From Paenibacillus sp. YN15 (lineage in GTDB: Bacteria; Bacillota; Bacilli; Paenibacillales; NBRC-103111): a DNA stretch of 64,000 nucleotides. A program made the position numbers and the translations under genes. This document shows, one piece after another, positions 26,848 through 36,600 of this stretch (the stretch's first letter is position 1; every line of letters begins with the position of its first letter). The notes beneath the pieces were generated by a model, which saw only the letters and a list, made by a program, of their open reading frames with translations, searched no databases and was not told where the DNA came from. The stretch covers positions 1 through 64,000 of the forward strand of contig NZ_QMFA01000029.1 in the NCBI RefSeq assembly GCF_003285005.1, in the 5' to 3' direction.

Positions 26848-26891
26848 AACAAACCGGGTGAGGGCATAGGCCCCTTCCCGGTTTGTTGGTT
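26848..26891. terminator. Bidirectional terminator between the exporter and the lipoprotein gene
   Basis: AACAAACCGGG (26849-26858 region) and CCCGGTTTGTT (26877-26887) form the stem, extended inward by TGAGGG/CCCTT. The two genes converge here. Confidence 0.75.
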
Positions 26892-28280
26892 TTACCTCCA
26901 GTATTTCACTTCTCCGGCGCTGTATTCGGCCCAGGCAATAGCTGTGGGCGAAACCCAGCCCAGGAAATGTCCGATCCCTACAAAACGCTGCTTGTCCCCG
27001 GTTAAATCCGTCACCCATATTTCCATAAAAAATCCGTCGTTGGAGCGGGTGATATAAACCAATCTGTTTTGGTCAGGTGAAAAAAAGGGGAAAATCTCCC
27101 GTTCTTTTTCCTCAAGCTTCCTTAAAAGCTCCTGATGCTGCTGCCCCACGTCCGGCACTTCCACAGCCGTCTGCGCAGCAAGATCAAACTCCCTGTAACC
27201 TCGATACTGCTTCTCCGGCAATTCAGTTCTGACCCTCACTCTGTTATCGTTCACCCATTCCAAAGGATAAATATTGATGTAGCCATCACTGTGGGAAATA
27301 TAGGCCGCTTCCGGGAAGGTGTTCCGAACCTGTCCTTTCTCGTTAATGATGACTAAATCCGCCTCCGACAGAAAACGCTCGTCCTGAAGCATTAGCCCGA
27401 TGAGCTTGCCGTTGGGAGAAGAAGACATGCCCACAATCGGCTTGGCGGAAGTATAAATCAGGCGGGCTTGTTCGGTCCGGGTGTTGATCCGGTAAACCTG
27501 CGAGTGGGACATGACGGCATAAATGGCATCTTCGTAAAGAATTTTGGGCAGGATTACGGCTTCATATCCATGCAGGCCCTTCAGGCTGAAGCGGTCTTCC
27601 GCAGCAGGCAAGGGCAATGTCCGGACAGCGCCGTCGGATAGACTGGCGATATACAGTCCTGCATCGTCATAAGCCAGCGTATAGGACAATCCCGTCTCCG
27701 CATGTTTGGCCATTTGCTGGAATGGTTTGGCGGAAGGCAAATAGCGATGCTGGAACGGCTCTAATTCTGTTACTACAGTGGCTGCAGCCAACCCGCTTTC
27801 CCGGTATTGGACAGCGCCTCCGGACAAGTGGGGCATCTCTTCATTTATCCGTCCATGCCCATCGGCAGGCGGATAGTCAGCCTGGAAATGAATGATTTCC
27901 CGCGGCAGCAAATCCGAAAAGGTCAAGGCAAACTCCTTGCCGGACTGCCACTCCAGGGTGTAGGATAAGCTCGCTCTTCCGGGATGATTGCTTGCCAGCT
28001 GCTTGGGCAGAGCTTGCTCCAGAAGGCTCCGGTTTAGCTCCAGGTTGGAGGAAAACCGGAATGTGACAGAATTCCGGTCCGTAACAGGGAACCGCTTCTC
28101 ATCGGGATTCATCCGCAAATATTGAGGTTCACCGGGGGGAAGCTCAGTCGGACTTGGAGAAATGGCCGGGGTGGGGCTTGGAGCCGGAGGAACACTGCCC
28201 GCTTCCGGGGACGCGGCTTGAAAACAGCCGGACAAAACGGCTGCAAGAACGGAAAGGCAGAGCATCAAGCGAATGTTCAT
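26892..28280 (-). CDS. Lipoprotein of unknown function with beta-propeller-like C-terminal region
   Basis: About 462 residues. A lipoprotein signal (LCLSVLAAVLSGC, Cys19) is followed by a Pro-rich spacer (PPAPSPTPAISPSPTELPPG). The next 110 residues look like an Ig/SbsA-type domain (RNSVTFRFSSNLELNRSLLE ... WQSGKEFALTFSDLL). The rest has repeats such as GLYIASLSDGAVRTLPL, IYAVMSHSQVYRINTRT and FSPDQNRLVYITRSNDGF, typical of TolB/WD-like propeller blades. ATG 28280 has GGGAG upstream; the frame reaches 28304. It lies just downstream of the Lnr-like permease gene on the same strand, but its function is not known. Confidence 0.75.
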   Translation of the reverse strand: MNIRLMLCLSVLAAVLSGCFQAASPEAGSVPPAPSPTPAISPSPTELPPGEPQYLRMNPDEKRFPVTDRNSVTFRFSSNLELNRSLLEQALPKQLASNHPGRASLSYTLEWQSGKEFALTFSDLLPREIIHFQADYPPADGHGRINEEMPHLSGGAVQYRESGLAAATVVTELEPFQHRYLPSAKPFQQMAKHAETGLSYTLAYDDAGLYIASLSDGAVRTLPLPAAEDRFSLKGLHGYEAVILPKILYEDAIYAVMSHSQVYRINTRTEQARLIYTSAKPIVGMSSSPNGKLIGLMLQDERFLSEADLVIINEKGQVRNTFPEAAYISHSDGYINIYPLEWVNDNRVRVRTELPEKQYRGYREFDLAAQTAVEVPDVGQQHQELLRKLEEKEREIFPFFSPDQNRLVYITRSNDGFFMEIWVTDLTGDKQRFVGIGHFLGWVSPTAIAWAEYSAGEVKYWR

Positions 28281-28405
28281 ATAATCCGTCACTCCCATTT
28301 TCAATCATGTCTAATATAAAACTAGACGCAGGAAGCGGGTTGGAAGTTTCCCTGCAACAAAAACAACCGCCAGGAAAAACCCTGACGGTTGTTGTTATGC
28401 TGCGC

Positions 28406-29572
28406 TTAAGCCCTCAGCCGGTTTCGCTTGGCTACCACCATGGAGATGGCGAAGAAGGCCAGGGCGAAGCCTGCGGTGATCAGCATGTTGTTGAAAACGG
28501 GAGACAGGCTGGACCAGGAGAAGTCCGTCAGGCTGCCGATTTTGCTGTTGGCCTGGACGTACCAGTAGGTCGGCGTGAAGCTGGCCAGGCGCAGCACCGG
28601 GCTGGCGAGAAACTCCTGGGGAACGAAGACGCCGCTGATAAAAGCGGGGCCCAATGACGCCACATTGGCGATGGCGCTGATGGCATTGCGGCTTTTCACC
28701 AGATTGCCGATGAGGAAGCTGGCGCTGGCCAGGCAAAGGGTGAAGACCAGGGAATTGAGCAGCAGGTAGATCATATTTTGGGTCAGCGCATCCTTCGGAT
28801 CGAAAATAAAGCAGGCTCCTGTCATTAAAATCCAGGCGGCGCCGGTAAACACCAGATTGGCCAGGAAAAATTGCAGGTTGATGCTCCCTGCCGGCAAAGG
28901 CGAGCAGAAATTCCGGCGGCTGAGGTCCCGGTTATTGAAGACGATCATGATGGCGGATACGCCCAGAATCAGCACCGAGGTCAGCGTATAGGCCAGAAAG
29001 TTAAAATAGTACACGGAGAAGCTTTGGGAGATATCCTTTTTGCCGCCGGAATTGGAGATGTTCACCTCGGTGTTTGCGGCCATATCCTTGGCCACCCGCA
29101 GGACGGTCTCCTCCTGGGAAATGCCGGGGCTGTTCTGGGAGTGCAAAGCAGCCAGGCGCCAGTATTGATTGACGGTCAGATCCACATAGATGTTTTCCAT
29201 GGAGCCCGGAACCACTGTTTTCTGCAGCTGGAGCCCGCCGCCCTGCAGGAAGGAGCCGGTAAAGCCTGCAGGAATGCGCAGAATGTACGTGACATCCCGG
29301 AAAAACAAGGCGTCCTGCAGCTTCTCTTTTTCGTCGGGAAGCTCCACCAGTTGGTTCGTCTTGGACAGCTCCTCTTTGAAACCCTCCACAAGGGGAGTGC
29401 TTTCCTCTGCCAGAAAAGCGATTTTGGCTTTGGTCTGGCTGAACCCTTGGGTTTGCTGATTCACATTGGAAACGGTGATCAGTGTAGAAATCACCAGAAA
29501 AATGATCACATAAATAGAAATGGACGGCAGATTCTTCTTGATAATTTTCAGGCAAAGGTTAAAGACTGGCAT
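28406..29572 (-). CDS. ABC transporter permease, second subunit (LnrN/YfiN-like)
   Basis: About 388 residues. One N-terminal helix (SISIYVIIFLVISTLITV), a large outer domain of about 180 residues, then five helices (LTSVLILGVSAIMIVF and others). This ABC2_membrane_3 layout matches the 1 + 5 helix exporters. GGAGG 7 nt before ATG 29572 decides the start, which overlaps the upstream permease gene by 14 nt and so suggests translational coupling. With the neighbouring permease and ATPase it forms a complete exporter like B. subtilis LnrLMN (linearmycin and amphotericin-type polyene resistance); actual substrate unproven. Confidence 0.85.
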   Translation of the reverse strand: MPVFNLCLKIIKKNLPSISIYVIIFLVISTLITVSNVNQQTQGFSQTKAKIAFLAEESTPLVEGFKEELSKTNQLVELPDEKEKLQDALFFRDVTYILRIPAGFTGSFLQGGGLQLQKTVVPGSMENIYVDLTVNQYWRLAALHSQNSPGISQEETVLRVAKDMAANTEVNISNSGGKKDISQSFSVYYFNFLAYTLTSVLILGVSAIMIVFNNRDLSRRNFCSPLPAGSINLQFFLANLVFTGAAWILMTGACFIFDPKDALTQNMIYLLLNSLVFTLCLASASFLIGNLVKSRNAISAIANVASLGPAFISGVFVPQEFLASPVLRLASFTPTYWYVQANSKIGSLTDFSWSSLSPVFNNMLITAGFALAFFAISMVVAKRNRLRA

Positions 29573-30701
29573 ATTTCCGCCTCCTGATGATGGAATAGGT
29601 TCCCAGGCAGAAGATTGCTGCAAAGACGCCCATCAGGCCCAAATTCAACAGATATCGGTTCAGGGTATCGTAATAGTACAGCGAATAGAAGGCGTCCGTC
29701 AGCAGATTGACGGGATTGAGATAAGCCAGAAGAGGCGCTTTTTGGGCGATGATATATTTCATATTGAGCATCATCATGCCGGACAGGAAGGAGCCTACCA
29801 TGGTGACGCAGATCAGGATGGCGGTTTTGAGACCCTCGCCTTTTTTGACGGCGGCGCTGATCAGAGCGCCGAAGGACAGCCCCAGGATACAGCCGACGAA
29901 GGCTGTCAGCAGCACATAACCAACCCGCGGGCCAAAGTCCACATGGACAAAAAACGCCAGGTAAGCCAGCAGAATGAGAATCTCCGCATACAGAATGACA
30001 AGCGCCGCGGAAAGCCCCGCCACAAACGCCTTGAGCTTATGAACCGGGGACATGTTGATCCGGGCCGCCCGGGCGGACAGATCCGCCTGGATATCCGTTA
30101 CCTCCTGGAGGCCGAAGAAGCTGCCGTAAAAGCAAGTCATGGCAATCAGGCTGTAGAAATAGTTGAGGATATTATTGGGGGCGGCGCTGCCGGCGGCCAC
30201 TTCCGTTACATACCCGCGGGAGAGGCCCAGGTTTTCGAGCAGCCCGTTTTGCAGGGCCTGCGGATTGGCGGCGAGAATTTGACCCACCGCAGACGCGGTT
30301 TGCCGGTACTGGTCGGCAAAAATTTTGATGATGCTTTGGTTCAGACCCGATTTTTTGACGGTTAAGGCAAGACTTTCCGCAACGCTGAAGTAGCCTTCAA
30401 TTTCGTCCGATGCAAGAAGCTGCTCCGCCTCCTCCTGGGTGGATACCTCCCGGAGATTGAAAATCCGGCTGTCTCCGCTGGACACCATCGTCAATGTCTG
30501 CTGAAAGCCGGCATCCTGCTTGTATCCGGCATCGTTTACCACGGCGACGGCAACAGGCTTAAACGTCTCGGCGCTGTTCAAATTGGAAAAGGCCATGTTA
30601 AAGAAGGTGGACATGAGAAGCGGAAACACCAGTGTCCAAAACATCAGCTCCTTGTTGCGGAGCAGACATTTCATGCGCGTGAAAAACAGATGTGAGAACA
30701 T
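29559..30701 (-). CDS. ABC transporter permease, first subunit (LnrM/YfiM-like)
   Basis: About 380 residues with the same plan as its downstream partner: helix 1 (FWTLVFPLLMSTFFNMAF), an outer domain (residues about 45-175) and five C-terminal helices (NYFYSLIAMTCFYGSFFG to LNLGLMGVFAAIFCLGTYS). The motif PVHKLKAFVAGLSAALVI is typical of ABC-2 permeases. GGAGG 8 nt before ATG 30701. It starts 12 bp after the ATPase gene. The two permeases are diverged paralogues. Confidence 0.87.
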   Translation of the reverse strand: MFSHLFFTRMKCLLRNKELMFWTLVFPLLMSTFFNMAFSNLNSAETFKPVAVAVVNDAGYKQDAGFQQTLTMVSSGDSRIFNLREVSTQEEAEQLLASDEIEGYFSVAESLALTVKKSGLNQSIIKIFADQYRQTASAVGQILAANPQALQNGLLENLGLSRGYVTEVAAGSAAPNNILNYFYSLIAMTCFYGSFFGLQEVTDIQADLSARAARINMSPVHKLKAFVAGLSAALVILYAEILILLAYLAFFVHVDFGPRVGYVLLTAFVGCILGLSFGALISAAVKKGEGLKTAILICVTMVGSFLSGMMMLNMKYIIAQKAPLLAYLNPVNLLTDAFYSLYYYDTLNRYLLNLGLMGVFAAIFCLGTYSIIRRRKYASL

Positions 30702-30713
30702 CAATACCGCCTC

Positions 30714-31649
30714 CTAATCCCGCAATTCCTTGCCGGTGATCTCCAGGAACACATCATTCAAGGTGGGAAGCTCGGAGTAGATGCGTCCGAAGCTGATTTC
30801 CCTATTTTTCAGAAACTCCAGCACATTCTCCAGATTGTTGCGCCCTTTGCCGGATTTAATGGACAGGGTTCTGTCGGTGGCTTCAGCGGATTCGATGCCC
30901 GGCACTTTCCGCAGCGCAGCCAACGCCTCCGGCTGGACGGGGGCAAAGGTTTCCACAGTAATTTTTTCACCGGTGGCGATCATGCCCTTCAGCTCCTCCT
31001 TGCTGCCCGCGGCAATCACCTTGCCCTTATCCATAATCACGATCCGGGAGCAAATTTGCTCCACTTCCTCCATGTAGTGGGAGGTATAGACAATGGTGGC
31101 CCCTTGCTCGTTCAAGCGCACAATGCCCTCCAGAATTTTATTCCGGCTTTGCGGGTCCACGGCTACGGTGGGTTCGTCAAGAATGATCAGCTTGGGCTTA
31201 TGGGCAATGCCGCAGGCAATATTGAGACGCCGCAGGAGACCGCCGCTGAGCTTCTTGGGGTAATATTTGGTGAATTCCTCCAGCCCGACGAACTCGATGG
31301 CTTCCTGTACCAGCTTCTTGCGCTCTCCTTTGTCCCGGATATAAAGCCCGCAGAAATAATGGATGTTCTCATACACGGTCAGCTCGTCAAAAACGGCGAC
31401 ATTCTGCATAATAATGCCGATATCCCGCTTCAAATCATAGGAATCCGGCTTCATCGGTTTGCCGAATACCTCCACCTCGCCCTTGTCATAATCCAGAAGC
31501 GCCAGGATACAGTTGATAATGGTGGTTTTGCCGGAGCCGTTGGGGCCAAGCAGTCCGAAGATTTCCCCCTCCTGCACCTCCAGGGACAGATGATCCAATG
31601 CCAGCAGATCCTCGTACCGTTTCACCAGATTTTTCACTTTGATTACCAT
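30714..31649 (-). CDS. ABC transporter ATP-binding protein (LnrL/YfiL-like)
   Basis: About 311 residues. Walker A GPNGSGKTT near residue 37, Q-loop IIMQNVAVFDELTVYENIHY, signature LSGGLLRRLNIA, Walker B LIILDEPTVAVDP and switch His in YTSHYMEEVEQ. A C-terminal domain of about 90 residues (EKITVETFAPVQPEALAAL) is common in drug-export ATPases. ATG 31649 has GGAGG 5 nt upstream, overriding the longer frame to 31739. It is divergent from a HisKA_3 kinase/LuxR regulator pair, the LnrJK-LnrLMN arrangement of B. subtilis rearranged into opposite strands. Confidence 0.9.
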   Translation of the reverse strand: MVIKVKNLVKRYEDLLALDHLSLEVQEGEIFGLLGPNGSGKTTIINCILALLDYDKGEVEVFGKPMKPDSYDLKRDIGIIMQNVAVFDELTVYENIHYFCGLYIRDKGERKKLVQEAIEFVGLEEFTKYYPKKLSGGLLRRLNIACGIAHKPKLIILDEPTVAVDPQSRNKILEGIVRLNEQGATIVYTSHYMEEVEQICSRIVIMDKGKVIAAGSKEELKGMIATGEKITVETFAPVQPEALAALRKVPGIESAEATDRTLSIKSGKGRNNLENVLEFLKNREISFGRIYSELPTLNDVFLEITGKELRD

Positions 31650-31732
31650 ATGGACCTCCGCCTCCTCATCCTTTAATGCCATGTTAAGCCTTCCGGACCA
31701 GGGAGATAAGTGCGCGGTGTCAGAAGGCTGCG

Positions 31733-31746
31733 ATGACAAATGTCAT
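31733..31746. promoter_or_regulatory. Palindrome in the divergent promoter region
   Basis: ATGACA-AA-TGTCAT is a perfect 6-bp inverted repeat in the short space between the ATPase gene and the kinase gene. A two-fold symmetric site here suits a dimeric LuxR/NarL-type regulator such as the one encoded at 32982. This is inference from position and symmetry. Confidence 0.45.
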
Positions 31747-31784
31747 TTCCGGTGTGAACTTGTCCATCTGCAGCTCCGGGGCTG

Positions 31785-31793
31785 TGATAGAAT
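31785..31793 (+). promoter_or_regulatory. Candidate extended -10 for the kinase operon
   Basis: TGATAGAAT provides a TG-extended -10 about 38 bp before the kinase start. A TTGTCC at 31760-31765 is too far for normal spacing. Confidence 0.35.
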
Positions 31794-31830
31794 AGAAGCT
31801 GCAAGGATTCCGCCTCTAAGGATGAATGCG

Positions 31831-32913
31831 ATGATGAATTTAACGGATAAAGTGATATTGTTTGCTTCCTGCCTGGTGGTTTATTTATTCGATCCTGCCT
31901 CCGGCATGGAAATTGCCCCGGTGCTGATCGCCGTGATTATCAGCAGCCTGATGTTCTATTACGACGGCAAACGCGCCAGTCTCCTGCTGGCCTCTCTGTT
32001 TATCGCCGCTTGTCTGCCCCTGCCGGGGTTGCTGTTCTTTCTGCCGCTGGTGGGTTATGACTTGTTTTTTCGCCCGTGGCAAAAGATCGGGTTTGCCGCG
32101 CTTGCTCCTGTTTTCCTCCACTGGGAACGGTCGGATGTGATGATGGTGATGCTGGTGCTGCTGCTGGGGTTTGCCGCAATTCTGAAGCGGAGGACGGATG
32201 CCCAGCTGAAGCTGGTGGCTAAGTTTTATGAGCTTCGGGATTCCTCACGGGAAATGGCCCTTATCCTGAAACGGCAGAACAAGGAGCTGATGGAGAAGCA
32301 GGATGACCGGATCAGCCTCGCCACCTTGAACGAGCGCAACCGTATTGCCCGGGAAATCCATGATAATGTGGGACATCTGCTGTCCAGCGCGCTTTTGCAG
32401 ATGGGGGCTTTGCTTGCGGTGACCAAGGATGAAAAAGCCCGGCAGCCCCTGTTGACCCTAAAGGCCACCCTTTCCGAGGCTATGGACAGCATCCGGCAGA
32501 GTGTGCATAATTTGTACGATGAATCTGTAAACCTGCAGGCCCAGCTTCAGGAGCTGGCGGATAAATTCACCTTCTGCACCCTGGAGTTTGACTATGAAAT
32601 CCAGAGCAATCCGGACAAACGGCTGAAATATGCGCTGATCTCCATCGTCAAGGAGGGTTTGTCCAATATTGTCCGCCACTCGGACGCCACTTGGGCCAGC
32701 GTCGCCTTGCGGGAGCATCCGGCCTTTTACCAGCTGGTGATCCGGGATAACGGACGGGTGAAGGAAGTCAATATGGAGAGCGGCATCGGATTGAAGAATA
32801 TTGAAAGCCGTGTGGAAGCCTTTCATGGGATCATGCGCATCCTTTCAAAGGACGGTTTTGCGCTGTTTATTTCTATTCCTAAGGACTTTCCGTCAGGAAA
32901 GTCGGCATCGTAA
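31831..32913 (+). CDS. Sensor histidine kinase, NarL-partner type (LnrJ/YfiJ-like)
   Basis: About 360 residues. The N-terminal third is membrane-embedded (FASCLVVYLFDP, ILIAVIISSLMFYY-like and LLLASLFIAACLPLPGLLFF segments) with little outer sequence, so it may sense membrane stress. The HisKA_3 domain has the phospho-acceptor at about His177 (IAREIHDNVGHLLSSALLQM). The HATPase_c domain has EGLSNIVRHSDATWASV and GIGLKNIESRVEAF. The start is chosen at ATG 31831 after TAAGG. The last ten codons are part of a 42-bp tandem duplication. Partner regulator follows after 68 bp. Confidence 0.9.
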   Translation: MMNLTDKVILFASCLVVYLFDPASGMEIAPVLIAVIISSLMFYYDGKRASLLLASLFIAACLPLPGLLFFLPLVGYDLFFRPWQKIGFAALAPVFLHWERSDVMMVMLVLLLGFAAILKRRTDAQLKLVAKFYELRDSSREMALILKRQNKELMEKQDDRISLATLNERNRIAREIHDNVGHLLSSALLQMGALLAVTKDEKARQPLLTLKATLSEAMDSIRQSVHNLYDESVNLQAQLQELADKFTFCTLEFDYEIQSNPDKRLKYALISIVKEGLSNIVRHSDATWASVALREHPAFYQLVIRDNGRVKEVNMESGIGLKNIESRVEAFHGIMRILSKDGFALFISIPKDFPSGKSAS

Positions 32914-32962
32914 GGATAGGCTAAGGACTTTCCCACAGGAAAGTCGGCATCGTAAGGATAGG
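32879..32962. repeat. 42-bp tandem duplication with hairpins at the kinase 3' end
   Basis: 32879-32920 and 32921-32962 differ at only two positions. Each carries a perfect 8-bp stem GACTTTCC/GGAAAGTC with a 4-nt loop (32884-32903 and 32926-32945). The first copy encodes the kinase C-terminus (KDFPSGKSAS and stop). The second copy is untranslated but would encode KDFPTGKSAS plus stop in the same frame. Confidence 0.95.
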
Positions 32963-32981
32963 CTAAGGAGGAGGCTGCGGA

Positions 32982-33602
32982 ATGAGGGTTGTGGTTGTGG
33001 ATGACGACAGGCTGGTAACGGCTTCGCTCAAAACGATTTTGGAGGCGGAGGAGGATATTGCGGTTGCAGGCGTCGGCAATAGCGGACGGGAGGCGGTGGA
33101 GCTGTCCCGGGGGCTGCGGCCGGATATTCTGCTGATGGATATCCGCATGGAGGGGATGACGGGCATTGAAGCGGCGGAGCTGCTGCTGGCCGAGGAGCCC
33201 TCCCGGAAAATCCTGTTTTTGACCACCTTTTCCGATGATGAATATATTGTCAAGGCTCTCCGGATCGGGGCCAAGGGATACATACTGAAGCAGGATTTTG
33301 AGAGCATTGTGCCTTCTCTGCGCACGGTGTACGGAGGACAACGGGTATTCGGGGATGAAATCATCACCCGTATTCCGGCTCTGCTGAACAAGGGCGTCAA
33401 GGCGGACTTGGCCCGGTTAGGGTTAAACGAGAAGGAATGGGAGATTATCGTCCAGGTAGCCGATGGGCTGTCCAACAAGGAGATCGCCAAGAAGCTGTTC
33501 TTAAGCGAGGGCACAGTCCGCAATTACATCAGCATTATTCTGGAAAAGCTGGAGCTGCGGGACCGGACCCAGCTGGCCATTTTTTATTTCCGGAATGGTT
33601 GA
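32982..33602 (+). CDS. Response regulator, NarL/LuxR family (LnrK/YfiK-like)
   Basis: 206 residues. The receiver domain has the acidic pocket DDD near residues 7-9, phospho-acceptor D53 (ILLMDIRMEG) and conserved Lys in GAKGYILKQDFE. The GerE/LuxR helix-turn-helix contains VADGLSNKEIAKKLFLSEGT and then VRNYISIILEKLELRDRTQL. AAGGAGGAGG precedes ATG 32982. It probably responds to the upstream kinase and controls the divergent exporter operon. Confidence 0.95.
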   Translation: MRVVVVDDDRLVTASLKTILEAEEDIAVAGVGNSGREAVELSRGLRPDILLMDIRMEGMTGIEAAELLLAEEPSRKILFLTTFSDDEYIVKALRIGAKGYILKQDFESIVPSLRTVYGGQRVFGDEIITRIPALLNKGVKADLARLGLNEKEWEIIVQVADGLSNKEIAKKLFLSEGTVRNYISIILEKLELRDRTQLAIFYFRNG

Positions 33603-33626
33603 GTTGGCGGGGAGAGAAGGGAGCCT

Positions 33627-36600
33627 ATGAATTCATACCGCAAAATGATGCTGCTGGCTGCTTTGTTTTTACTGGCGCTGACCAGTGTGCGGATAGTTTG
33701 GCTGGTTGCCCGCAGCGAACCCCTTGATCCGGCCGCGCAAAAAGGAGTGCTGGATTTGCGTCCGTACGGGCTGCCCGGCGGCCGCACGATGAATCTGGAC
33801 GGGGAGTGGGAGTTTTACCCCTCCCAATTGCTGGAGCACGTGGAGGCAGAGGCCGGGTCTGCCCCGGTTTTTGCACAGGTTCCCGGCTTATGGGACAGTG
33901 AACGCTTTGAACGGGGAGGCGGAGCATATGGTTACGGAACATACCGCCTCCGCATTTTGCTTCCGGAAGGGGATCACGAAGTTCTTGGGCTTTCCTTCAA
34001 GGATGTCAAACAAGGCTCTGCCCTTTATGTGAACGGCCGCTATTACGGCGGTTCGGGAAAGCCGTCCGCGGAGGCAGAAAGCTTTGTCTCCGGAGTAATG
34101 CCGTACGAGGCTTTTTTTGTACCCTCGGGCAATGAATTGGAGATCATGGTTCAGGTCTCGGCCGACGGCTCCTACCGCTACAAGGGAGGAATCACCAAAC
34201 CCGTTAGCTTCGGGACCGCTGCTGCCATCCAACGGGAAAAAGCAAAGAGTATCATGCTGCAGGGGGCTGTTATTTCCCTGCTTCTTCTGGCAATGCTTGT
34301 GGTGCTGATGACCTATCTGCTGGGAACCCGTTCACGGCTCTTGCTGAGTCTCCTGCTCGGGTTGGGGATGGGGGCAGGCACCTTGTTCATCTCCGACGAT
34401 AAGCTGGGAATGGAGCTGATTCCCCTCACATATGGGGGGGTAATCAAGGTGACTTGGTTTCTGGTGCCGGTAATGGTGGCGGCCTGCTTTGATTTTATTG
34501 TCAGGCTTCTGCTCCCTGCAAGGGTGAACCGGCGCTATCGGGTACTGATGGGCATCTTCTGTTTTTGGATGCTCCTTGCGGCGCTGCTTCCGGCCCGCAC
34601 CGTTGCCTCGCTTGACTTGTTGAACCGCAGCCTATCCATGGGCTTCCTGCTGGCCATCATTGCTGTTATTGTGATTGCTGTCCTGAGGGGGAAGGAGGAC
34701 AGCATCTATTTGCTTCTGGCAGGCTCGAGCATGGTATCCAATCTGCTCTGGAGCACCTACAAAAACCATACCACCGTTAATATGGGCTTCTACCCGGTGG
34801 ATCTGATCGTGGTTTTCCTAAGTCTGTCCGCGTATGCCATGCGGCAGTATTTCCGAAAGGTGGAGCAAGCCAAGGAGCTGGCCTTGCGATTGCAGCAGGA
34901 GGATCGGCGCAAGGATGAGTTCCTGGCCAACACCTCCCATGAGCTGCGCAATCCCCTTCACGGCATGATGAATATTGCCCAGACCTTGCTGGAGAGCGAG
35001 CGAAAAACCGGAGGAGCCGATGTTGTCCGGAATTTGGAACTGCTCCTGACCATCGGCGGCAGGATGTCGTGGATGCTGGGCGATCTTCTGGAGCAGGCGC
35101 GGCTTAGGGAGAAGGGCGTCAAGCTGCAGCTTGCTCCGGTGCAGCTGCAGCCCCTTGCTGCCGGTGTGATTGACATGCTGGCTTATCTGACGGAAAAGAA
35201 GCCGGTGCGGCTGCAGGCGCTGGTTGCCCCGGATTTCCCGCCGGTGCTGGCGGATGAGATGAGATTGATCCAGATTCTCTTTAACCTTGTCCACAACGCA
35301 TTGAAATTCACCGAGGAAGGTTCGGTTACCATTTCCGCCCGGTTGGCCGGCAAGGAGGCGGAGCTGGAGGTGCGGGATACGGGGATAGGCATGGATGAGG
35401 CTGCCGCCAGGAAAGTCTTCGAGGCCTATGAGCAAAGGGCATCCGGCTATAGCGCCGCAGGCGGGGGATTTGGCCTGGGTCTGTCCATCAGCAAGAAGCT
35501 GGTTGAGCTCCATGGCGGTACGATCCAGCTGCAGACGGCCCCCGGCAAAGGAACGGCGTTTTTCTTCCGGCTGCCTCTTGCCCAGACGGCTGCGGCTCCG
35601 GCGGAGACTTGCAGTCCGCTCCAGGAGGAGAGTTTCCCTCAACAACCGGAGCTTCCGCCTGCTGCCCATCTGCCGGGACGGACCGACAAGCCCAGGGTGC
35701 TTATGGTGGACGATGATCCGGTAAATCTGAAGATTCTTACCGGGGTATTGTCCCCGGACCAGTACCGGATTGCTACTGCCGGCGGCGGGCGGGAGGCGTT
35801 GAAGCGAATCGAGGAGGAGGAGTGGGACCTGCTGATTTCCGACGTGATGATGCCGGGCATGTCCGGCTATGAGCTTACGGCTATCCTGCGTACCCGCTAC
35901 TCCCTGCTGGAGCTGCCTGTGCTGCTCCTGACGGCCCGCAGCACCCCGGAGGACATTCAGGCAGGCTTCCGGGCCGGAGCCAATGATTACGTTGCCAAGC
36001 CGGTGAATGCGGTGGAGCTGCGGACCCGGGTGGAGGGCCTGACCCGGCTGAAGCAAACCATGGATGAGCTTCTGCGGATGGAGGGGGCCTATCTCCAAGC
36101 CCAAATCGAGCCGCATTTTCTTTTCAACGCCATGAACTCCATCTCCGCTCTGGGGAATCTGGATGCAGAGCGCATGCGCCGGATGATTGATGCATTCAGC
36201 TCGTATCTGCGGATCAGCTTTGATTTTCTCAATACCAAAGACGTGGTTCCTCTTCGGTATGAGCTGGAGCTGGTCAAGGCTTATCTTTATATCGAGCAGG
36301 AGCGGTTCGGCCAGCGGCTGGCTGTGAAGTGGGAGCTGGAGGAGGAAGCGGAAACCAGCAGGCTTATGCTTCCGCCCTATTCGATTCAGCCCCTGGTGGA
36401 GAATGCGGTGAAGCATGGCATCCTGTCCCGCTCCCAAGGAGGGCAGGTAACCGTGCGGATTCAGAGGGAGGGCGATTCGGTGCTTGTGGCCGTGGAGGAT
36501 GACGGGGCGGGAATGGACGAGGCGCGCTGCGCCGGGCTTCTTCAACCCGCAGCCTCCCCGGGGAGCAGGGGGGTAGGGCTGATGAATACGGACCGGAGGC

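Noticed and set aside
32921-32962. Second repeat copy as a separate tiny gene
   Set aside because: It has no start codon or ribosome-binding site of its own and ends at the duplicated stop.
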